Of a stretch of 64,000 nucleotides of DNA, positions 13,674-23,251 are shown piece by piece; the stretch's first letter is position 1; every line of letters begins with the position of its first letter. The position numbers and the translations under genes were made by a program. This stretch comes from Sphagnum compactum (lineage: Eukaryota > Bryophyta > Sphagnopsida > Sphagnales), in assembly GCA_965153455.1 (NCBI GenBank), contig OZ234498.1, positions 17,608,001 through 17,672,000 on the forward strand. Reading direction: 5' to 3'. Under the pieces are notes generated by a model. The model searched no databases. It saw only the letters and a program-made list of their open reading frames with translations, and was not told where the DNA came from.

Positions 13674-14572
13674 GATTAAATACTAGAGAATGGTGTGTTT
13701 TTTTTCCTTATCTATGTTGTGGTATTCTATGTCACAAAACGGAGGTACGCGGTGCAAGGATTGAGCAAAGTTCGTTCGTCGGCTCCTTTCTTGTTCTTGT
13801 TCTTCTGCTTCTCCTTGTGTCGTCGTCATCGGATCCTTATAGCGAAGCCTCGGACTCTTCCTCCGCAACCTCCAGAGAGTAGCAGAAATCGTGGTTTTTG
13901 AACATCTTGTAGATCCTTCTTCGTTGGCCGCGATTCTCTTCTTTCTTCTTCGCTCTTGTTGTTGTTGTTGTTGTGTTGATGTGTTTTGTCAACAGTTTCG
14001 TTTCTGTGTCCCCTGTCAGCTTGAGAATCGGCGTTTTGTATCATTCGGATTTCTTCTCCCTCCTCCTGCTGCTCATCCGCTCTATAGCTATAATCGAACA
14101 ATTGTGTGTTCCGCCGGGCTGCCTTGTTTTTGTTTTACCCGAAACTTTGTTTCTTTCTTCCCGGTGTTGCGCGGACTGCGGTTTCGTGTCTGTTGCTCGT
14201 TTGCGATGTGAATTTGGCAAGCTCGGTTCCCGGAGCCTCGTTTTGTTTCTTCTTCTTCATCGCTTCTTCTGCTGGGTACCTCTTTGCAATCAATCGTTCA
14301 GGTCTTCATCCAGACGATACATTGGAGACCAGAAAGGGTGACAAAAGGTGGAAGAGAAGCACGCATAACCGGAGATCAATACAAATCTCCGTGCAATCTG
14401 TTCGCATTATTATCGGTATCCTTTCACTGCGTTTGTGAGCGCGATCGACGACGACGCAGTACGAGTGCTCTTTTTTCGGCCAAAAGCTTTCGGTTCCTTT
14501 TCAGCAGCAAAAAGAAAGAGCGACGAGCGGCGATTCTTGCCAGAGCATTTTGGAAGTGACGTGAACTCAGAA
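13674..14572 (+). promoter_or_regulatory. Putative promoter and long leader of the AP2/ERF-like gene
   Basis: A TTAAATACTA motif at about 13676 is a possible TATA element. Downstream is roughly 850 bp of pyrimidine-rich, leader-like sequence with many CTT/GTT repeats and several upstream ATGs with short frames (for example 13979 and 14207). The true transcription start and any leader intron cannot be fixed from sequence alone. If it is all leader, upstream ORFs could restrain translation. Confidence 0.45.
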
Positions 14573-15937
14573 ATGGCGTCGACGACTGCGGCAACGATGC
14601 CTGCTGCTGCGCCTCGGCAATGCCAGCTCCTGCCGCATATCAAAAAATCGTTTGAACACGCAGTACAGGGCTTTCGGAATGCTTTGAAGAAGCAAAGAGC
14701 TGCTTGGAAGCCGTCTGGTGGTTCCTCATGCATACCGTCGCTACCGTTCCGAAGGAACGGACATTTCTCTTCTCTCGTGAACAAGATCGCAACATGGCCG
14801 AGATTGGCAAGCCACATGGCATCCAGAGAACGATCATCATCATCACCGAATGCGCAGCAACCGGGATCATCATCTCCGGCTGCTGCTGTTGCTGCTTGTC
14901 GCTACTCTCTCTCGTTTCCTGGTCCTGGACTTCCATCCGCGTCCCTGACTGTACTCCAGTCGTCGCGCACCAAGTACAGCTCCAACATCTTCAAGTATTC
15001 GAGGCAGCAGCAGACGACCTCCTCCTCAAGCGAAGACGAAGAAGAAGATGGCCAGGAGGAGGAATTGCAAGCGGCGCCAGGCACGTCAACAAATGCTTCA
15101 GAGAATTCGACGCCGATCTACATTGCGAGTCCCGATTCCAACACTATGCTTTGGGAGGTCCTTCCTGAGATGCAAGACTATATCCTGAAAGGAATAATGG
15201 AAGTGCAACAGATGACCAACTGCTGTGCGGCGCCAGAGATGTCGTCGCACGGAACAACTGCCTCCTGGCTTGAGAGCCTAGCCGACTTCGACTGTGAAGC
15301 TTTGACGATGATCCCCTGTATTTCAGAAGCCGAGCACGACGGCGCCGGAGATTATTCATCAGTCACTACAGTCTCGGAGAACGGAACTGCAAGCTCCTCT
15401 GCAGCGTCACAAGAACTGCTGGCTCTGGAGAACGGAACTGCAAGCTCTTCTGCAGCATCACAAGAACTGCTGCAAGAGCCACCAGCAGCAGCAGCAGCAG
15501 TTCAGGAGCAGGGGACGACGGCGGCGGCTCCGCCCACGCGCTTCAAGGGAATAAGGCAAAAAGAAAACAAATGGATATCGGAAATCAGACCGTCATGCTC
15601 GAAGAAGACGGTATGGCTGGGCACGTACAAGACGCAGGAGGAGGCGGCGCTCGCGTACGACGCCGGTATTTTTTACTATAAAAAATTCAGCATCCCATTC
15701 AACTTTCCTGACTCTCCGAAAGTGCTGCCGGCGATCACAGAAGGACCGCAGGACGTGAGCACCAAATTCGTCAAGACGGAGGCAAGGAGAAATGCACAGA
15801 GAGCGTGGTCATCATCATCGGGCGCCGCGCAACAGCAGCAGCAGCAGCAGCAAGCTTTATCATCCTCGGCCTTTTCTTCCCTAGGATGGAGTAATCCTTG
15901 CAAGAAGAGGAAGACCAATTCTCGGTGTTGGCAGTGA
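14573..15937 (+). CDS. AP2/ERF-domain transcription factor-like protein, divergent
   Basis: Likely a nuclear DNA-binding regulator of 454 residues with no intron in the coding part. The first ATG in the frame is 14573; the frame extends upstream to 14435 without an ATG, so 14573 is chosen. One AP2/ERF domain covers about residues 323-381: KGIRQ, KWISEIR, VWLGTYKTQEEAALAYDAG, then FNFPDSP. It departs from the ERF consensus: the usual RQRPWGKW is shortened to RQKENKW, dropping the first Trp, and several arginines that contact the GCC box in known ERF structures are Lys or Thr. The N-terminal 320 residues are Ser/Ala/Gln-rich with an acidic stretch, as in activation regions. An adjacent 17-residue duplication, a Gln run near residue 420 and a basic C-terminal CKKRK (possible nuclear signal) complete it. 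The target site and subfamily are not determined. Confidence 0.85.
   Translation: MASTTAATMPAAAPRQCQLLPHIKKSFEHAVQGFRNALKKQRAAWKPSGGSSCIPSLPFRRNGHFSSLVNKIATWPRLASHMASRERSSSSPNAQQPGSSSPAAAVAACRYSLSFPGPGLPSASLTVLQSSRTKYSSNIFKYSRQQQTTSSSSEDEEEDGQEEELQAAPGTSTNASENSTPIYIASPDSNTMLWEVLPEMQDYILKGIMEVQQMTNCCAAPEMSSHGTTASWLESLADFDCEALTMIPCISEAEHDGAGDYSSVTTVSENGTASSSAASQELLALENGTASSSAASQELLQEPPAAAAAVQEQGTTAAAPPTRFKGIRQKENKWISEIRPSCSKKTVWLGTYKTQEEAALAYDAGIFYYKKFSIPFNFPDSPKVLPAITEGPQDVSTKFVKTEARRNAQRAWSSSSGAAQQQQQQQQALSSSAFSSLGWSNPCKKRKTNSRCWQ
15377..15478 (+). repeat. Two tandem 51 bp units inside the AP2/ERF-like CDS
   Basis: Units 15377-15427 and 15428-15478 both encode ENGTASSSAASQELL plus two variable residues. 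They differ at a few positions, mostly silent, which suggests a fairly recent in-frame duplication just before the Ala/Gln-rich segment and the AP2 domain. Confidence 0.95.
15830..15852 (+). repeat. (CAG)n tract encoding poly-Gln
   Basis: A CAG repeat with one CAA interruption encodes about eight Gln residues near the C terminus of the AP2/ERF-like protein. It is a likely length-variable microsatellite. Confidence 0.95.
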
Positions 15938-16169
15938 AGCGAAACCCCGTTTGTGTTTGTTTGTTTTCTATACAAAATTCTTCTTCCGCTCCATGGAGAT
16001 GCTTCGTTCAAATTAGGGTACTTCAAGGCAGCTTAGGAGTAGTAGTAGTGGCACATTTATATTCTTTCTAACAACAATAGGAAGGGGAGCTTTAGGGGGC
16101 AAAGCACAGCTTGCCCCAGCAATTTTGCTTCTAGTTTAGTTAGTTTAGAGCAATTTGTACAGGAAGAAG

Positions 16170-16375
16170 GTGGTGATGGTCGGTGGCCACATCATTTCAT
16201 TCTCAGAGCTTGGCAGAAGAGGCTGAGCACTGAACCAGGTGATGGGGTGGTGGTCACATCATTTATTCTCAGAGCTTGGCAGAAGAGTCTGAGTATTGGA
16301 CCAGGTGATGGGGTGGTGGTCACACCATTCATTCTCAGAGCTTGGCAGAAGAGTGTCTGAGCACTGAAACAGTTT
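16170..16375. repeat. 66 bp minisatellite downstream of the AP2/ERF-like gene
   Basis: Copies of TCTCAGAGCTTGGCAGAAGAG start at 16201, 16267 and 16333, an exact 66 bp period. The GGTGATGGGGTGGTGGTCAC part is also shared, and a partial unit precedes at about 16170. Because 66 is a multiple of three, a minus-strand frame stays open with a 22-residue repeat; I regard that as a by-product. Confidence 0.9.
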
Positions 16376-19300
16376 TGGTCTGCTTTGCATTTCAAGGCAT
16401 ATTCTTCACAATGTAAAAAATCAATCAGTAAATTCATTTTACTCAATTTCTTCAGGAACTTGACTTTGGCTTTTCTGTGACAATCTTTCTCTCATGGGTG
16501 TCAGATAATTTGTTTGTGCATGTGTGTGTGGGACCAACTGACACACAGCACTGCATCCAGAGTCCTTTCAAGTCAGTTGGGGGTATTTTTGGTGAGTGAA
16601 CAAGTGAGTGAGTCAGGAGAGTGAGGAGAAGCTTGCTTATTTGCTGCATTCACCGTAGCTGTTTTTGGGAGGCTGTATGGTTTTTGCAGTGGAATAGGTA
16701 CTGCTTTTTACAGATTCTCTCAATCTTGACAGGCTTTTGCTACCTCATGTTTTCCTTTGTGATGATTATTTACTTGCGCAGGTTTGGAAGGGTGCAGAGG
16801 AACAGAGAAATCGGAGGAAGAGATGCAGAGGGATAGACCATCCATGAACTTCAACAGCAATCCAATAAAAGTCGATAGTCAGTTCCAGTTTTCAAGGAGA
16901 GGAAAAGAGCTTTTGTGAAAAGCGCCTATGAAGAAACTAGGTGGGTGCTCCATCCTTTCCCCAAAACAGAAAGTTGCTGAGCTTTGTCACATCGAGAGAG
17001 AGAAAGATAGACAGACAGACAGAGATGAAAACCCACCCTGTTCTGTGTGCTTCTTCCCTATTTTGTCAAGTCATAAGGGGCATGGAAAAACACACAGATG
17101 CAAGAAAATCTGTAGCATAACAAAGCAAACACAACAACATTAGGTTCATTCTGCAGACTTGAGCTTCTTCTTGTACACAGATGTATTCACATCAAAGTTA
17201 GATCCCATTGTAGTGTCATCTGTACTTTCTGCTTGGAACTTTGAGCATGTTACCAGGCTGACCAATTCCATATCTGCTCGAGGCCCTGGGCCTCTTCTTC
17301 CCTGGCTGCTGTTTTGTACGTGTTCTGATATCTTATTACATGATGTTTGTTCTTCAGAGCATCGATTTCCTTCTTACTTTATCCTTCATGCATGTGTGTG
17401 TACAGGTGTTTTATCTCATTTTTTGGGGTACATGAGATGGGACAGAATGGAGAAAGAGAGAAAAACAGAGAATGTCAATCTGGGGAAAGTCTCACTCTCT
17501 CTGTATACTGTTGAAGTAGAAGAATTCCTTCAGGCATTGAAGCCCCACAGTTGGATCATGTTGTCAATTCCAGTGGTGGCAACAATTAATAGTCACTGGC
17601 AACGTTATGAGGAGTTCAAAACTCAGCTGTTTCCTTGCATCACAAGTAAATGAGTTCAGCCATCAATTCTTCCATAATGCACCCTAACCTGCAAGCCCTC
17701 CTCCAGTGTCAACTTTTACAAAAACCCTTCTTCTTTTCAATAAATTTCTCATGTCTGTTCTTGCATTCCTGTGCATAATACAACAGTGAGAACAAGAGCT
17801 CAAGACCACAATCTGGTTCATGGATTGTGCATGGTTAGTACATTCTTGCAGGGGAGGAAGCATAAGGTCATGATGAGCTTGATCACCTAGACAATAGTGT
17901 GTGAAGAAATCTCATGCAGTTTCAGGAAAACTCTTGTTAAAGGTACTCACAGTTTGGTGTTTTGTTCAGATGCACTGCCCAGTCCTCATGACTTGGTGAC
18001 TCACACGAAACATAGGGGCAAACTCCTCAGGGGCAAACTCCTCTGAGTGACCTTTGGAGTTTTGATGTTCACTCACAACATCAGAAGGTGCAGAATACTC
18101 TCTAGTGATGCTTGCTTGCTTGTCCTTGCTTGTTGCTGCGCAGTACAAAATCTATGGCACACAAAGGAAATCAGTATTCTTCTCCATTTTGCAGATAAAA
18201 AAACTGAATACAACAAGAGAGAGAAATGCAGAGTAAAAGAAGAAGCACATTGGGCTGTTCTAAACCTGCAGTAGTAGTAGAAGTTGCTTTTGTGTGCTGT
18301 TGTTGAAGACCATGACTAGATCTTCTAACACTGCTGAAGCTTGTCTCTGTGCAAATTATTATGCACATCAGAGCAATGCAAACACGAGAGCAAAATTTGA
18401 AACTCATTCCTGATTTTGCTTGCTTCCAGTGTGTAGAGGAGGCAAAATTCACTCACAGCTAGCTTGCATGATGCGTCACAGAAGAGTTGGGAAAGTGTTG
18501 TTGGCACACCTGAGGAGCATCTGCCTGGGGAAGGAAGAATCATCTGCCTGCAACCAAGATGTCTCGGCAGTGGAAAAACTTGAAGTGCAAAAACTGTGTT
18601 GTTGAATTTTCCAGGCCATAGTGACAAGTGCCATTTGTCCCATTACCCAAAAGTAAGCATCTGCTGCATCTCTCAGGGTTCAACAACTAGGGAACTGCCT
18701 CTCAACACTACTCTTTCTTTCTTTCTTTCTTTCTTTCTGTCTCTTTTGTTTTTTTCCCCTGCACGCTACCCTGGATCAAGATCTCATTAGACAAGATCTC
18801 TCTACTACAATGGCAAAGGGGATTGATTGCATCTTCTAATCATGTAAGAATTCTCTCTCTCTCTCTCTCTCTCTCACTCAAAAGTGATGAAAGAACAAAG
18901 GTGTTCTAGCTCTGGTTTGCAATTAGGGCTAGATTCTTCAGGCCTGATCCCACCTATTAGGTCTGGACTGGTGGTGATGATGGGGCAGGCTCCACCAATC
19001 TGTTGATGCACTTATCAAATTCTTTGCAGATTTGGGTTCTCATTCTGCTGTGATGTCTTTGCTGATTGCCAGCAGCTGGAAAAGGAGAAGGTGAAGAAGA
19101 AGAGGAAGAGGAAAGACACAAGCTAGGGTTCTGATGATTTCTAGAGGGAGCATATTGTAGAACAGACTGTATTCATCCAGTTCTTGCTACAACCACTGGC
19201 ACTAGTGTACCTTGCCATTTTGGGTATGGGCTTGGTGGGTTGTCTGTCTCCTCCTGTGTGCAAGAGAGGCATGCAAAGTGGGTTTTTTCCAGCTTCTTGC

Positions 19301-19570
19301 TACTATCCAGTCTAAAACCTTTGTTCCAGCAATGCATTGTTAGAATTTTCTTCTTGGGTTTTTGTGGGGTTAGGGTCTAGGGCTTTGGTGGGTTTTGGTG
19401 GGGTTTAAGGAGATTACTGTGGACCCTGTGTGTCCTGTAACGGGGTTGTAAGCAATGAAGTGGAGATGGGTTGAGAGAGAAAAGGGATAGGAACAGAAAA
19501 ACAAGAGGAAGGAAGGGTGGGTGAGGGAGGGAGCTTGTGATTTCACAAAAGGCAAAAGGTGACAGAAGTT
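16376..19570. other. Intergenic region between the AP2/ERF-like gene and THG1
   Basis: Moderate base composition, without a recognisable gene. It contains (CTTT)n at about 18715-18740 and (CT)n at about 18853-18876. Open frames are short or need non-ATG starts, and none resembles a known protein. Part may be the 3' UTR of the AP2/ERF-like gene or a non-coding transcript; the sequence alone cannot tell. Confidence 0.5.
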
Positions 19571-22107
19571 ATGGCCAACAGCAAGTATGAGTATGTGAAA
19601 GGATTCGAGCAAAATGATAGCCTTCTGCCTCAGACTTGGATTGTCATCCAAGTTGATGGGCGAGGCTTCACCAGGTTCTGGACTCTTCCCTCTCTTTTTA
19701 CTCTCTTGGTTTTGCATTGTCTTCCCTTGATCTTAACCCCCTGGATGGGCAGGTGAATTTGTTCAAAAGGTCTGCAGTCTCTGGTTTTTTTTGCCCCCCT
19801 CTTTCCTCCCAACTCTTGATTTTGCGGTTAGGAGTCTGCTGCTGTGCATGTCTTGCAATGGTGTCTTTTTCTCCTTGAGTGGACTGCTTTCTCTGCAGTC
19901 TGTGTGTGTTGCAGAGCCAAATTACACTTTGATCAGCAGACCCCCATCTTTCATTTGCATTTTGTGATTGATTGTGGAGGGAGGGATCAGGGCTGATGAG
20001 AGTGAGGGAGTGAGGGTGCTGACAGATTCTCACAAGCTCATGCATTTAAGAAGCCAAATGATATGCAAGCACTCTTCTTGATGAATGATTGTGCCAAGGC
20101 CGTTCTGGAGGACATCTCCGACGTTGTGTTTTGTTATGGTGTCAGTGATGAATACAGGTCTTCTCTTCTCTGGATGTCTGAGTTTTGCAATACTAGCTGG
20201 TATTGGTGTGTTTGTGTGCATAGATATATGCGTGTAAAATCTCAGACAAGACTGTTGAATTTAGTCATTGCTGAGGCTGTTCACACAACAGCACCCACTG
20301 TTTGTAGTTTTTGGCTTCCTGTGGGGATTTCGAAGATTCATCTTTCTCAAGCACTTTTAAGGTATTTTTACAGTACGGATCAATTCTTGAGCATGCTGAG
20401 GTTGTGTCATTCTTGGTTCCCATGCATTGGAATTCATAGTCATGTAGGAGGGGCAGCTTTATCAGAAGCATTATCGGCCATTTCTAAGACTGGCTAGTGG
20501 TTGTGGGCACTCATCAGCTTCGTATTGCGGAGAACCTGCACCCTTTATCAACGTCGTGCAAGGTACATCTCCATTTCCAATTTCCCATTTCATATGTTGT
20601 ATCAGGTTGGGAACAGTACCAAAACATGTGATATAGGTTGTTAAATCTGACCACTAGCCTCTACTATCTTAATTCTGCAGTGCAGGACATTTTTATGTGT
20701 GTGGAACTGATGATTCTCTTGTCCAAAATTTTCCAGCAAGCTGATTTCACTTGTAGTGTCACTTTTCTCTGCATCATATGCAATGAAGTGGACCCAGTTT
20801 TTTCCAGAGACAGAGTTGCAATATGCAGCAACATTTGATGGCAGGGCAGTATGCTATCCGTCTGAAAGTATTCTCCAGGACTACCTTTCTTGGCGCCAAG
20901 TTGATTGTGAGTGACATGCAGTAAACCTCTCATTAATGCATGCAAATTGTGCTAGGATCTGGTAATTCATCATTTCATTTTCCCAAGCAAAAGGAATGCT
21001 ATTATGGTAATATTTTTGCAGGAAGCTATTTGACCTTTGAAATGCCAGGAGTAACCTACAAGATGGTCTGACACTCAAACCACACTTGATCAGTAGATCT
21101 ACATTGCTTTTTGCAGAAGCAATGTAAATCAAGTTTTGCCCATCTGCTGTGAACCCATCTACAAGTCATCACATGACATGCACTGAGCAAGGGGAAAATG
21201 TGATGGGATGTTGGCAGGCCATATAAATAATCAGTATAACACCTGCTTTTGCAAGCTCGTGGAGTCTGGGATGAGCACTACTGAAGCCCAGGACACATTG
21301 AAGGTGAGCACTCGTCTTATAAGGAGGCCTTAGAGAGATACAACTGACTTTGGGCAAATTTTCTGCAGCCAGATTTGTACAAGACATAGGTGAACATACA
21401 TGTAGTGCATTGAAGTAACTAGTACCCATTAGCAATTATATCAAACAAATGACTGCAGATGCAAGATGCCTTTGTTTCGGACCATTGTTCAGGAGCCTCT
21501 TCTAAACGCAAGCAGAATACCTATTTGCACATGGCAATCATCCTCTCTTCCTTCCCAGAACCTGAGCCTTGTACCACATTCTGTTGCTATGTGCAGGGAA
21601 CAACAGCTGATGTAAAGAACAATCTTTTGTTTGAGAAGTTTAACATCAACTACAACAATCTTCCTCAAATTTTCCGCAAGGGTTCAATTGTATACAGGAA
21701 ACAGGTGAGAGAGTACTGCCAGATGCACCTATCTGGACAAAGGCTTGTCATCTTTTGTCATTTTTCAAAAAGAAAAATTTGGGGAAGAAGCATGGAGCAG
21801 TCGATGGGAAGTTGTCATTTGACAAAATTGAAACCATTCTCTTGTGTAAAGTTTTACTGTTTCAAACCTGAAATGGAATCTTTGGGGATGCATGATGGGT
21901 TTCAAGGTGGAGGAAGTAGGTAAGAAGGAGAATGGGGAGGTTATTAAAAGACTACGAATGCGCATTGTAGTGGAACATGAGGATATTATACGGGATGGCT
22001 TTTGGACAGCACATCCATACATCCTCGCAGCGGCTAGCAGTAAGCAGCGACAGGCTCACCCACCATCACCTGCTGCCAAGCCTCAGCTCTCCTCGTCTCT
22101 TCGCTGA
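19571..22107 (+). CDS. THG1: tRNA-His guanylyltransferase, single Thg1 domain
   Basis: Adds the 5' guanosine (G-1) to tRNA-His by 3'-5' nucleotide addition, needed for recognition by histidyl-tRNA synthetase. Seven exons: 19571-19674, 20026-20157, 20518-20562, 20737-20906, 21218-21303, 21597-21704, 21907-22107. All junctions are GT-AG and phase is kept, giving 281 residues. The start MANSKYEYVK is the family's normal N terminus. Metal-binding motifs are visible: DGRGFTRF (Asp29) and YGVSDEYS (Asp76, Glu77), numbered as in human THG1. The HINNQYNT signature starts at His152, and HAFKKPND at residue 40. A usually aromatic residue after the signature (FW) is Cys162. The C terminus has FWTAHPYI and then a low-complexity tail. 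Arabidopsis THG1 (ICA1) carries two Thg1 domains in tandem; only one is present here, and no second is seen downstream to 23 kb. Confidence 0.9.
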
Positions 22108-23251
22108 ATGTTGCAAATCTCTGGTTACTTTTACAAGGCATGCAGCTGAACAGAGCTGAACACAGGCATCATGAATACTACCTGGTGCCCACCAGACCAG
22201 AATCTCTGCGTCTGATTAGCCACCTGATTTTTGTACAGGCGTAGTGCAAGGGATTTGGTCAACAATGCAATTTCTGGGTTTGCCAGCATGGAACTCTGAG
22301 TATTTTTGTGAAATTCTCTTGCCTCTGTAAAGATATGGTGAGACTTGATAGCAGTCAAGGATTGTGAAACACAATCAAAATCACAGGCATCCCTGTTATG
22401 CAACCCATAGTCAGTATCTTTATAATATTGTGCAGAAATGTTTTCCTTGGATAGGATTGTAGACACCTCAGTTGTGGTCTCAAGGGATTGTTTGTGATTT
22501 GGACATTTTGTATATGTGTTTGTTTGGTAATCTCAGGCACTTGTTTGCTTTTGGCCACTTTTTTAGTCCCCACCCATGTGTCTATTTTCTTTGCATAAGC
22601 CTAGAGGTGCTTTGGACTATGACAAGGATTCCCATGAGAGTGGGAGGTGTACCAGCTGCTGTTGTTGGGGCAGGTGATGCAACTGTGGAGGCTGGGATAA
22701 TGGGCTTCATCATTCATGGTGCACTGATGTGCTAGAGGAGTATTCAGAAGCCCTCTCTGTTGCTTCCACCTCTACTCCTGCGTTTGAAGGACTTGACATA
22801 ACTTCTGTACCAAACAGTCATACTGGTGTGACAGCCAAAGGACGTTACGAAGGGAGATTGGTGGGCTCAGCAGGAAAGAGTGTAAAAATCCTGGATGGAC
22901 ATGTCAATTTTGTGGTTTAAGTAGCACAGTGAGCTTCCAGTTCCAAGGAAGGTGAAGGAGACTCTTAAGGTTTTGTTCAAATATCAATACTTTCTCTTTT
23001 CAGCTTTGCCCTGTTTTGCAGTACCAACCAAATTCTGACTCAGAAGAGGGTTTCAATTCATGGCAGGAACTTACATGATACTTGAATGGATTAACACTTT
23101 GATTCAAAGTTTTATTTGATTTTATCATACCACACAGTTTATCATCACAAGCATTGCTCTTTCATTCAGTGAATGAGTGTACTTCTGAAGTAAGATCCAA
23201 GAGTTTACTACCAAAGCGTGGGAAAACACTTGGACAAAACCCTAATCAAAA
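22108..23251. other. Region between convergent THG1 and membrane-protein genes
   Basis: The two genes converge here. The stretch should contain the 3' UTR of each. Short plus-strand frames at 22472-22920 (with AVVGAGDATVEAG and a Val/Lys-rich end) do not match anything I recognise and lack splice evidence. Confidence 0.5.

Noticed and set aside
14435-14572. In-frame extension upstream of the AP2/ERF-like ATG
   Set aside because: The frame is open but begins at GTG and holds no ATG before 14573; nuclear plant genes start at ATG.
17159-17653. 164-codon plus-strand frame
   Set aside because: Begins at a non-ATG codon, resembles nothing known and shows no gene structure around it.
20063-20497. 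144-codon frame in the THG1 region
   Set aside because: Runs from exon 2 through intron sequence; the conserved protein continues only after splicing to 20518.
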